From: Bacteroidaceae bacterium
GTDB taxonomy: Bacteria > Bacteroidota > Bacteroidia > Bacteroidales > Bacteroidaceae
DNA length: 18,276 nucleotides
Assembly (NCBI GenBank): GCA_900765575.1
Contig: CAAFRW010000282.1
Span: 1 to 18,276 of the forward strand
Direction of reading: 5' to 3'
Position numbers and translations under genes: made by a program. The notes under the pieces are model-generated. The model searched no databases and was not told the DNA's origin. It was given only the letters and a program-made list of their open reading frames with translations. Within the stretch, counting starts at the first letter, position 1. Each line of letters opens with the position of its first letter. Below are positions 1 through 6,356 of this stretch, one piece after another.

Positions 1-1
1 A

Positions 2-760
2 ATGTATTTCTACCTCCTCATAACCAAAGGTTCAAAGGATGGAGCTTATGCTGATGTAGGCACAAAACAGTCTTCTCTCAACGAAATGATATTAGCCTTG
101 ACTGATTGTCCTCGTCCCGCTAATATCGACAAAGAAAATGAAGTAATGGTTATTGCCTGTGAAGATGCGAACCTGAAAGATTCCGATTGGGATATGAACG
201 ATGTGGTATTCTTGGTATATGGCGACCCTAAAATTCCACAACCTGTAGACATTGAAGAAGATGAGAGGACAAAGATTACGTCTACACGCTATATGATTGA
301 AGACCTTGGCTCTACGGATGATTTCGACTTCAATGATATCGTATTGGATGTTACGCAAGAAGTGGTAGAGAAACTCATCACAGAAAATGGCGTACTGATA
401 AGTACTGAAGAGGTAAGCAAGAGTCAAAAAGCAACACTCCGCCATTTAGGAGGAACCATTCCTTTCTCTTTGTGGATTGGCGACACACAATTATTTAATA
501 ACGAACCGGGCCAAATGGGGAAAACCTTTGCCGATGGCGAACGTGAAATTATCCTCGCAAACAAAGAGTGGAATCCTAAAACCAATAACATTCGCGTAAC
601 TGTAAGAGACTTAAATAATAAAGAGCTTGTTCATGAGTACAAATTCCCGGAAAATGGGGCAGCTCCGATGATTATTGCCGTTCCTTTAGATACGGAATGG
701 ATGTCTGAACGTACCTCTATTACGAGTGAGTGGTTCAATAATATTAAAGCCAACAATTAA
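2..760 (+). CDS. LruC domain-containing protein, 3' part (5' end outside window)
   Basis: The frame is open from the window edge and the N-terminus is missing, so the ATG at base 2 is probably internal. The 252 visible residues match the C-terminal LruC/DUF4842 type of Bacteroidetes surface or exopolysaccharide-associated proteins. Two acidic, possibly calcium-binding motifs are visible: DWDMNDVVFLVYG (residues 62-74) and DDFDFNDIVLDV (about 106-117). They are followed by the typical ATLRHLGGTIPF (144-155) and, near the end, an ERTSI motif. The acidic motifs resemble the DxDxND loops of DUF4114-type domains. No enzymatic residues are recognisable, and a structural or adhesive surface role is an inference. 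A decayed relative of this gene's 3' end lies about 740 bp downstream (1498-1584), so the locus probably once held tandem LruC genes. Confidence 0.8.
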   Translation: MYFYLLITKGSKDGAYADVGTKQSSLNEMILALTDCPRPANIDKENEVMVIACEDANLKDSDWDMNDVVFLVYGDPKIPQPVDIEEDERTKITSTRYMIEDLGSTDDFDFNDIVLDVTQEVVEKLITENGVLISTEEVSKSQKATLRHLGGTIPFSLWIGDTQLFNNEPGQMGKTFADGEREIILANKEWNPKTNNIRVTVRDLNNKELVHEYKFPENGAAPMIIAVPLDTEWMSERTSITSEWFNNIKANN

Positions 761-774
761 ATTTCCCTAATAGG

Positions 775-820
775 GATGCGAGCCGGTAGACATCTGCCGG
801 ATTGATTACCGGTTCGCATC
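775..820 (+). other. Long hairpin after the LruC gene
   Basis: A 14-bp stem (775-788 pairing with 807-820, one G-U pair) encloses an 18-nt loop and begins 14 nt after the stop codon. No T-run follows, so it is not a clear intrinsic terminator. It could stabilise the 3' end of the mRNA. Confidence 0.55.
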
Positions 821-863
821 AATAACGAATCATAAAGAGACTGATAGAACATATAAGTCTCAA

Positions 864-980
864 AAAGAAGCTGTCAGAATGAGATGAATGACTACTAACC
901 CTTTTTTTCTTGATGGCTTCTTTACAAAGAAATCCCCTTGCCGAACTTTCATAAAAGAAAGAGAACGACAAGGGGATTTT
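864..980 (+). repeat. Two-hairpin intergenic repeat, copy 1
   Basis: The first hairpin pairs 864-876 with 911-923 (two G-U pairs) and has a T-rich loop. The second pairs 930-940 with 969-979 and has an inner loop at 944-965. The arrangement recurs at 1616-1731 with the same flanks in the same orientation. The inner 22 bases of the second hairpin, however, match the reverse complement of the other copy's inner bases at 21 of 22 positions. It probably belongs to a dispersed family in this genome, but only two copies are visible here. Confidence 0.85.
930..980 (+). terminator. Intrinsic terminator for the LruC gene
   Basis: An 11-bp stem whose core is aatccccttg / caaggggatt ends in a T4 tract on the plus strand, about 170 nt after the LruC stop. 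It is the second hairpin of repeat copy 1. The T-run is short, so termination may be partial. Confidence 0.6.
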
Positions 981-1030
981 ACTTTATATTACTGAAACAG
1001 AGCAACCCTACTTCCCTACCCAACTCTCCA

Positions 1031-1111
1031 CACTACATAGAATTTCGACTGGCAACGTCACTATAGAAACGGTCGGAAGTTGCTCCTATCTTCACTCACA
1101 CAGAGTTTCGA
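1031..1111. repeat. Three degenerate copies of a ~18-bp motif
   Basis: Three similar strings occur at 1031-1048 (cactacatagaatttcga), 1057-1075 (gtcactatagaaacggtcg) and 1093-1111 (cactcacacagagtttcga). Spacing is irregular (26 and 36 bp between starts). No coding frame explains them. The rest of 985-1360 is A-rich and shows no gene on either strand. Confidence 0.35.
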
Positions 1112-1370
1112 GCGTGCTCCAGCTAAACAAAAGCAGAAAAAGCAGGCAGTAAACACAACACGGTAGTTCCCAATTTGACACCACACTCAAACTAAACAAC
1201 GTAAAACACTTCAAATCAACGAAGTAAAGAGAAGAAGAGAAAATAGTTGATAACAGGATAAGAGAAAACAAGACATTAAAACAGGCAGAAGTATATCCAT
1301 ATAAAAGACTACACTATAAGAAACTGGAAAGCATCAAAGCATTGAATACAAATTCATTACGTAATAAAAA

Positions 1371-1439
1371 TGCGTCATTTATTATAGTTTATTACACCAT
1401 TTTGCGTTACATATTACAAAATATGCGTCACCTATTATA
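1371..1439. repeat. Three imperfect TGCGTYA-type direct repeats
   Basis: Units at 1371-1386 (tgcgtcatttattata), 1403-1418 (tgcgttacatattaca) and 1424-1439 (tgcgtcacctattata) share a 16-bp pattern. Just upstream is the perfect palindrome attacgtaat (1357-1366). They sit in very AT-rich DNA ahead of the decayed LruC remnant. They may be old protein-binding sites of the lost gene's promoter, but no function can be shown. Confidence 0.45.
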
Positions 1440-1497
1440 ATAAGAGAAGATTAAACTCAGTATCTTTACAAACATAATATAACGGGTATTCTTCTAA

Positions 1498-1584
1498 CGC
1501 ACAGCCATCGATAAACTTTATCCGAAATTCATCAATTGGGCCACTTCGAATGGAGCAAATGATAAAGATTGGTATAAGAAATAA
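1498..1584 (+). pseudogene. C-terminal remnant of a second LruC-domain gene
   Basis: Read in frame from 1498 to the TAA at 1582-1584, the sequence gives RTAIDKLYPKF followed by INWATSNGANDKDWYKK and a stop. This is the usual end of LruC-domain proteins, where an ERxxI, YPxF, W and DWY pattern closes the domain. The intact gene upstream ends with the matching ERTSI motif. Stop codons lie in the same frame just upstream (1495-1497 and 1480-1482), and no further LruC sequence is recognisable upstream, so only the tail survives. It is followed, like the intact gene, by a small hairpin and then a copy of the two-hairpin repeat. The family match comes from motif recall, not a search. Confidence 0.6.
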
Positions 1585-1591
1585 AAGCAAA

Positions 1592-1615
1592 TAAGTTATT
1601 ATCATTAATAACTTA
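1592..1615 (+). other. Short hairpin after the LruC remnant
   Basis: A 9-bp AT-rich stem (1592-1600 with 1607-1615, core aagttatt / aataactt) has a 6-nt loop and starts 8 nt after the remnant's stop. It sits where the 775-820 hairpin sits behind the intact LruC gene, but the two sequences differ. Confidence 0.5.
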
Positions 1616-1731
1616 AAAGAAGCTATCAGAATAAGATGAATGACTAACCCTTTTTTTCTTGATAGCTTCTTTATAAAAAAAATCCCCTTGCCGTTCTCTT
1701 TCTTTTATGAAAGTCCGGCAAGGGGATTTTT
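1616..1731 (+). repeat. Two-hairpin intergenic repeat, copy 2
   Basis: The first hairpin pairs 1616-1628 with 1660-1672 perfectly, where copy 1 has two G-U pairs. The second pairs 1678-1693 with 1716-1731. The flanks align directly with copy 1 (864-980), but the inner loop at 1694-1715 is the reverse complement of the copy 1 loop at 944-965. Stems are kept while loops diverge or flip, which points to a selected or recombining structure. Confidence 0.85.
1675..1731 (-). terminator. Terminator of the ilv operon, usable in both directions
   Basis: Read on the minus strand, a 16-bp stem containing gcaaggggatt is followed by a run of eight T residues, about 30 nt beyond the ilvC stop codon. On the plus strand the same stem is followed by T5. 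The hairpin is the second half of repeat copy 2. Confidence 0.85.
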
Positions 1732-1760
1732 AATTTATATAGCGGACTAACCGAACCCGA

Positions 1761-2804
1761 TTAGTTGTTTTCCGGACGAAGTTTACGAACGGTTACAGCA
1801 GTCTGCCACATTTCGCTTTCACGCAATGCTTTCAACTCTTCATTCAGCTTCTCACGATAATCTTCCTTAGAGTTGCTATCAATAGAAATCTGTGCTTCAT
1901 TACCGCTCTTCACGCTCTGATACAATTTTTGCATCACCGGCTTAATTGCATCGTGGAACGGACCCATCCAATCGAGTGCACCACGCTGTGCTGTAGTAGA
2001 GCAGTTTGCATACATCCAGTCCATACCGTTCTTTGCAAACAACGGCATCAACGACTGAGTCAACTCTTCTACGGTTTCATTGAAAGCCTCAGAAGGAGTA
2101 TGACCGTTTTCACGCAAGGTTTCATATTGAGCTAATAACAAGCCCTGAATAGCTCCCATCAATGAGCCGCGTTCGCCAGTCAAGTCGGAAGTAGCCTCAC
2201 GGATAAAAGTAGTTTCGAACAGGTAACCTGAACCTACACCGATACCTAATGCCAATGTTCTTTCCAAAGCACGACCTGTTACATCCTGATATACAGCATA
2301 AGAAGAGTTCAAACCGCGACCTTCGAGGAACATGGTACGAAGTGAAGTACCTGAACCTTTCGGAGCAACCATAATTACATCAATATCTTTAGGAGGAACC
2401 ACACCGGTACGGTCATTCCAGGTAATTGCAAAACCATGAGAGAAATAAAGTGCTTTGCCGGCTGTGAGATAAGGCTTAATAGTAGGCCATACAGACATCA
2501 CCGCCGCATCAGACAAAAGGCACATCACGATAGTACCTTTTTCGCAAGCTTCCTCAATGCCAAACAACGTTTCACCCGGAACCCAACCGTCGGCCACCGC
2601 TTTTTCGTATGTTTTACCCGGACGTTGTCCTACAATTACGTTGAAGCCATTGTCACGAAGATTCAATGACTGACCAGGACCTTGAACACCATAACCGATG
2701 ACGGCTATTGTTTCATTTTTCAATACTTCACGTGCTTTTTCCAATGGAAACTCTTCGCGGGTCATTACAGTTTCAATACCACCGCCAAAATTCAATTCTG
2801 CCAT
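1761..2804 (-). CDS. ilvC: Ketol-acid reductoisomerase
   Basis: This enzyme converts acetolactate and acetohydroxybutyrate to the dihydroxy acids on the route to valine/leucine and isoleucine, using NADPH and Mg2+. The 347-residue protein has the Rossmann motif GYGVQG at 37-42. The metal-binding residues are present with family spacing: D207 and E211 in TSDLTGERG, E243 and E247 in FNETVEELT. The substrate-binding Ser lies in ANCSTTAQRG (S269). The length fits a class I (short) enzyme with some extra residues. It is the last gene of the operon, 111 bp after the thioesterase stop. That gap holds a small gacttc/gaagtc hairpin (2857-2873) and no promoter I can recognise. The intrinsic terminator follows 30 nt after its stop. 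Confidence 0.97.
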   Translation of the reverse strand: MAELNFGGGIETVMTREEFPLEKAREVLKNETIAVIGYGVQGPGQSLNLRDNGFNVIVGQRPGKTYEKAVADGWVPGETLFGIEEACEKGTIVMCLLSDAAVMSVWPTIKPYLTAGKALYFSHGFAITWNDRTGVVPPKDIDVIMVAPKGSGTSLRTMFLEGRGLNSSYAVYQDVTGRALERTLALGIGVGSGYLFETTFIREATSDLTGERGSLMGAIQGLLLAQYETLRENGHTPSEAFNETVEELTQSLMPLFAKNGMDWMYANCSTTAQRGALDWMGPFHDAIKPVMQKLYQSVKSGNEAQISIDSNSKEDYREKLNEELKALRESEMWQTAVTVRKLRPENN

Positions 2805-2915
2805 TTTACTTTTAAATTTTATATAAGACTGCGCTACACTTCAAATCCATCCGTACGACTTCCATTCGAAGTCCCCCATTGGAACTTTCCACATAGCCAC
2901 AATCTACTCGTTTAA

Positions 2916-3782
2916 CTAAATAAATTTCACTTTAGAGCGGCAAACCACTTCACCGCCATTCTTTCGAACTTCTATATCATACTCATTCTCTTCTACCTCT
3001 TCACGATAAAAAGAGAGTGTATCGCCGAAATAACTTTCCGCATGATAGGCTATCTCGAATCTTCCGATTCGCTTCTCCCTGAACAGGTCCAGCGGGAATA
3101 AGTTGAGCATGTGCTCCATATATTTCACACTGTTTACATGTCCGTTGATATCAATATCGCTGTATTGCGTCTGGTATTCCCGAACAGGCACCTCCGTACG
3201 CACTTTAATCCGGCCGGGACGCTCTATCGGACACTCTTTATCGCATACATAATCCGATATTTGTCCTCCGTGCAAAGACAACAACTCCTCCGGTTTACGG
3301 GTTTCGATATTAATCATCGCCCAAATGGAACGGGCATATCCCAGCACTTCGCCTTCCGTCGTTACCATCTCGAAGTTACGGTCGGTAAACAGCCGGTATA
3401 CATTCTCCACCCACGTGCGGATGCAGAACTTCTCGTGCTGCCGCGGCATGCGTTTCATTTCAATCACCAGCCGGGAGAGTACCCATGTGTATTGATTATC
3501 CGATAATTTGGTCATACCGAAGCCACGTTGCTCGGCATGCGAATCAGCGCAATTGAGCAATTCGTTACCCAACACACTCATGGTAAGGTGCCCCGTAAAG
3601 TCTACATGAAACGATTCCGCCACGAAAAGACTACTACCCACTTTCTCTTTATCCGGACAAGCGGATGTTTCATTCAGCTCTTCTGAATCGGAAGAACCTT
3701 TCAGCATTTCTTTTTCCGAACAAGAGCATTCTTTCAGCCCATCCGGTTGATTGTTTCCTACCTTTTCTTTATCCAAATTCAT
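2916..3782 (-). CDS. Acyl-ACP thioesterase (FatA/FatB-like, double hotdog)
   Basis: It is predicted to hydrolyse acyl-ACP and release free fatty acids in the cytoplasm. The catalytic-type motif of plant and bacterial acyl-ACP thioesterases is visible as SDIDINGHVNSVKY, with D211, N213 and H215. The N-terminal hotdog starts near FVAESFHVDFTGHLTM (53-68). The protein has 288 residues, about 40 more than the Bacteroides homologue I recall (about 248). The extra N-terminal ~43 residues are polar and Cys/Glu/Ser-rich, and the hexapeptide DKEKVG occurs twice (4-9 and 44-49). The start is supported because its ATG overlaps the ilvN stop as ATGA (3779-3782), which implies translational coupling. Its place between ilvN and ilvC puts it under ilv control. 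A link to branched-chain acyl groups is inference. Confidence 0.9.
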   Translation of the reverse strand: MNLDKEKVGNNQPDGLKECSCSEKEMLKGSSDSEELNETSACPDKEKVGSSLFVAESFHVDFTGHLTMSVLGNELLNCADSHAEQRGFGMTKLSDNQYTWVLSRLVIEMKRMPRQHEKFCIRTWVENVYRLFTDRNFEMVTTEGEVLGYARSIWAMINIETRKPEELLSLHGGQISDYVCDKECPIERPGRIKVRTEVPVREYQTQYSDIDINGHVNSVKYMEHMLNLFPLDLFREKRIGRFEIAYHAESYFGDTLSFYREEVEENEYDIEVRKNGGEVVCRSKVKFI

Positions 3783-4342
3783 CCTTCTAATCCTGATTTA
3801 CATTGGCAATATTTCGCTTTCCGCTCTGCCAGATATTCGTTTACCCGTTCCACACAACTCTTAGTAATGGCTATGCGTCCCGAACGGACAAACTGCAACA
3901 TACATCCGGCAGCTTGCAGTTCTTCAAACAAAGAAGTAATTTCCTCGCACATACCTGCTTTTTCCACAATGCAATACACCGGATTCACCTCTACAACACG
4001 TGCGTTATGCCGGCGTATCACTTTCGATGCGTGCGGGTCATTCTGGAACTTAGGAGTAGAAAGTTTATAAAGCGCCACTTCATGATGAAAGATTTCCTCA
4101 TCGGTAAAATAATGCGCCTGTATCACCTCTATCTTCTTTTCAATCTGTTTCACTACCTTCTCTATAGTCTCTTTATCGGTCCAGGCCGTAATGGTATACT
4201 TGTGTACGCCTTGAATAGAGGAAGATGAAACGTTCAGACTTTCGATATTAATCTGCCGCCGGGTAAACACCGCCGTTATCTGATTCAACAATCCGGCAAT
4301 ATTCTCCGAGTAAACAATTAAAGTATATAATGTCTTTTCCAT
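3779..4342 (-). CDS. ilvN: Acetohydroxyacid synthase, small regulatory subunit
   Basis: This is the regulatory partner of IlvB. It raises the activity of the large subunit and, in this family, confers feedback inhibition by valine. The 187-residue protein begins with an ACT domain (about 1-75), seen as LYTLIVYSENIAGLLNQI and the later NIESLNVSSSS. A C-terminal ALS small-subunit domain follows (about 95-170). It starts 11 nt after the ilvB stop and overlaps the thioesterase start by 4 nt, so the three genes are tightly coupled. The end (KYCQCKSGLEG) is short and Cys-containing, with no obvious role. Confidence 0.95.
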   Translation of the reverse strand: MEKTLYTLIVYSENIAGLLNQITAVFTRRQINIESLNVSSSSIQGVHKYTITAWTDKETIEKVVKQIEKKIEVIQAHYFTDEEIFHHEVALYKLSTPKFQNDPHASKVIRRHNARVVEVNPVYCIVEKAGMCEEITSLFEELQAAGCMLQFVRSGRIAITKSCVERVNEYLAERKAKYCQCKSGLEG

Positions 4343-4353
4343 ATCTTACGCGC

Positions 4354-6051
4354 TTAACAGTCCAACAACATTTCATTTACCGAACCTCCCGGAGGGGTCA
4401 TCGGCAATACATTTCCTTCCTCAATCACACCGACTTCGAGCAAATAAGGTCCGTCGGTATTCAGCATTCGCTCTATGGCTTTCTTCAAATCCTCCCTACG
4501 GAACACGCTCTCTCCCGGAATATGGTAAGCCGAAGCTATTTTCACATAATCAGGATTCATCATCGGGGTGAACGAGTAACGGTGGTGGAAGAACATGGCC
4601 TGCCATTGGCGAACGTTTCCAAGAAAGTTATTGTTCAACAATATAATCTTAACGGGCGATTCCTGTTCCATAATCGTACCGAACTCGTGAATACTCATCT
4701 GCAACCCACCGTCGCCTATAAACACGCATACGGTACGGTCGGGACGGCCAAACGTTGCACCGATGGCAGCAGGCAATCCGAATCCCATGGTTCCCAGTCC
4801 GCCGGAAGTCACGATACTGCGGTGCTGGCTATATTTGAAGTAACGGGCGGACATCATCTGGTTTTGACCCACATCGGTAACCAAAATAGCTTGATGGCTT
4901 GTCGCCTCACTCACCGCACGCACCACTTCACCCATTTTCAAGGGACCGCTCGTGGGATGAATCTCTTTCTCTATCACTTGTTCGTTTTCTGTTTTCTCGT
5001 ATTCGGCAAAGCTATCCACCCACTCTTTATGTTCATTCGGGGTAACCAATTCTATCAGTTGCGCCAAGGTTTGCTTGCAATTACCCAATACAGCCACATC
5101 TACTTTCACATTTTTATTAATCTCGGACGAATCGATGTCCAGATGAATGATTTTAGCCTGTTTGGCGTATGTAGCCAGATTTCCGGTCACACGGTCGTCG
5201 AAACGCATACCTACTGCTATAATAACGTCGCTTTCGTTCGTCTTCACATTCGGTCCCAAGTTCCCGTGCATACCCAACATCCCTTTATTCAAGCGATGTT
5301 CGGAAGGAATAGCGGATAATCCTAACAATGTGCATCCGCAAGGCAAGTCGGCTTTCTCTACCAGTTTTAGCAATTCATCCTGAGCATTCCCCAACTCTAC
5401 ACCCTGTCCTACCAGAACCAAAGGCTTTTTGGCTCCGTTAATCAATGCGGCAGCCTCTTCCAGAGATTGCGGGTCGGTATCAGGTACGGGTACATAACTC
5501 CGGATAAAGTCTACTGCAAGCGGCTCGTACTCTGTAGTTTCCACCTGCGCATTCTTGGCAAAGTCCAAAACAACCGGACCGGGCCGACCGCTCTTTGCGA
5601 TATAGAACGCACGCGCCACAGCCCATGCCACATCCTCCGCACGACGAATCTGGTAGCTCCATTTGCTGATAGGTTGGGTAATACCCACCAAATCGACTTC
5701 CTGAAAAGCGTCGGTACCTAAAAAAGCGGTACCTACCTGTCCGGCAATCACCACAATAGGCGTACTGTCTATCATGGCATCGGCAATACCCGTTATGGTA
5801 TTCGTTGCCCCCGGGCCGCTTGTTACCAGGCAAACGCCTACTTCACCCGATACCCGGGCAAATCCTTCCGCCGCATGGGCGGCTCCCTGTTCGTGACGAA
5901 CTAAGATGTGATTCAATGAATCTTTATGGTCGTACAGAGCATCGAACACCGGCATAATAGAGCCTCCGGGGTATCCGAAGATTGTTTTTACACCGTTATG
6001 CTCCAAAGAGCGCATCAATGCTTCCGCACCTGTTATCGTTTCTTTACTCAT
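4354..6051 (-). CDS. ilvB: Acetohydroxyacid synthase, large catalytic subunit
   Basis: It condenses pyruvate with a second pyruvate or with 2-oxobutyrate, using thiamine diphosphate, FAD and Mg2+. This is the committed step to valine, leucine and isoleucine. The 565-residue protein has the catalytic glutamate in HEQGAAHAAEG (E54). The thiamine diphosphate motif starts with GDGG at 446 and ends with the NNN at 473-475. The length is normal for the family. The gene lies 305 bp downstream of ilvD, an unusually long gap for this operon, and is followed 11 nt later by its regulatory subunit gene. The C-terminus MTPPGGSVNEMLLDC is typical of the family. Confidence 0.97.
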   Translation of the reverse strand: MSKETITGAEALMRSLEHNGVKTIFGYPGGSIMPVFDALYDHKDSLNHILVRHEQGAAHAAEGFARVSGEVGVCLVTSGPGATNTITGIADAMIDSTPIVVIAGQVGTAFLGTDAFQEVDLVGITQPISKWSYQIRRAEDVAWAVARAFYIAKSGRPGPVVLDFAKNAQVETTEYEPLAVDFIRSYVPVPDTDPQSLEEAAALINGAKKPLVLVGQGVELGNAQDELLKLVEKADLPCGCTLLGLSAIPSEHRLNKGMLGMHGNLGPNVKTNESDVIIAVGMRFDDRVTGNLATYAKQAKIIHLDIDSSEINKNVKVDVAVLGNCKQTLAQLIELVTPNEHKEWVDSFAEYEKTENEQVIEKEIHPTSGPLKMGEVVRAVSEATSHQAILVTDVGQNQMMSARYFKYSQHRSIVTSGGLGTMGFGLPAAIGATFGRPDRTVCVFIGDGGLQMSIHEFGTIMEQESPVKIILLNNNFLGNVRQWQAMFFHHRYSFTPMMNPDYVKIASAYHIPGESVFRREDLKKAIERMLNTDGPYLLEVGVIEEGNVLPMTPPGGSVNEMLLDC

Positions 6052-6180
6052 AATCTTAATTTAATGGAGAATGGAGAATGGAGAGTAGAGAGTTATTTAC
6101 TTCCACTTCTCATTCGTCATTTCTTCTGTTTTTCAGTCTCTAAAGCTTTAACTCCAAAACCGATTATCGGCTAATCACCT

Positions 6181-6263
6181 CGCTAACGTATCCAATGTCA
6201 CTCCGCTAACCTATCCAATGACATTCCGCTAACCTATCCAATGACATTCCGCTAACGTATCCA
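6181..6263. repeat. 23-bp tandem repeat, about 3.6 copies
   Basis: Three full 23-bp units (6181-6203, 6204-6226, 6227-6249) and a 14-bp partial unit (6250-6263) all begin cgctaac. Units 2 and 3 are identical. Units 1 and 4 share a g for c change (taacgtatcc versus taacctatcc). The period is not a multiple of three and there is no spacer between units, so it is neither coding nor CRISPR. Copy number may vary between strains. Confidence 0.9.
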
Positions 6264-6266
6264 CTA

Positions 6267-6347
6267 CTACTCTGCCAGCGCATCAGATTCCCTTGCTTTC
6301 CTCACGAGAATCATCCGGTTTTCAATTTTCAACGTTCCATTATCCAT
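6267..6347 (-). other. 26-codon open frame after ilvD, possible gene remnant
   Basis: It starts 9 nt after the ilvD stop and encodes 26 residues ending MILVRKARESDALAE. That string resembles the first residues of GNAT-family acetyltransferases (RKA, then a D in the first helix), but it stops at once. It may be a truncated acetyltransferase start or chance. Translational coupling to ilvD is possible on spacing alone. Confidence 0.15.
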
Positions 6348-6356
6348 GAAAGAGTA

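Larger units (their letters stand above)
6052..6356. other. Long ilvD-ilvB spacer rich in short repeats
   Basis: No complete gene is visible. From the ilvB side the spacer holds a ggagaat repeat (three related units near 6065-6084), an 11-bp palindrome ccgattatcgg (6160-6170), the 23-bp tandem array (6181-6263), and a short open frame (6267-6347) just after ilvD. No clear TTTG / TAnnTTTG promoter for ilvB and no strong T-tailed terminator is seen, so I infer that transcription reads through from ilvD. Confidence 0.6.

Noticed and set aside
1455..1475. Promoter around tatctttac (near 1461)
   Set aside because: It has one mismatch to TAnnTTTG, no TTTG at the right distance, and no gene follows; only the LruC remnant lies downstream.
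761..1760. Insertion sequence or MITE bounded by the two repeat copies
   Set aside because: No transposase fragment, terminal inverted repeats or target duplication are seen. The copies are direct repeats with terminator-like structure.
2805..2915. Separate promoter for ilvC
   Set aside because: No TAnnTTTG box with a TTTG at suitable spacing is visible on the minus strand; only a 6-bp hairpin is present.
4330..5319. 329-codon open frame on the plus strand
   Set aside because: It lies wholly antisense to ilvB, its translation shows no recognisable domain, and the ilvB frame carries clear catalytic motifs. It is a compositional shadow.
6181..6263. CRISPR array
   Set aside because: The 23-bp units are directly adjacent with no spacers, and no cas genes are present.
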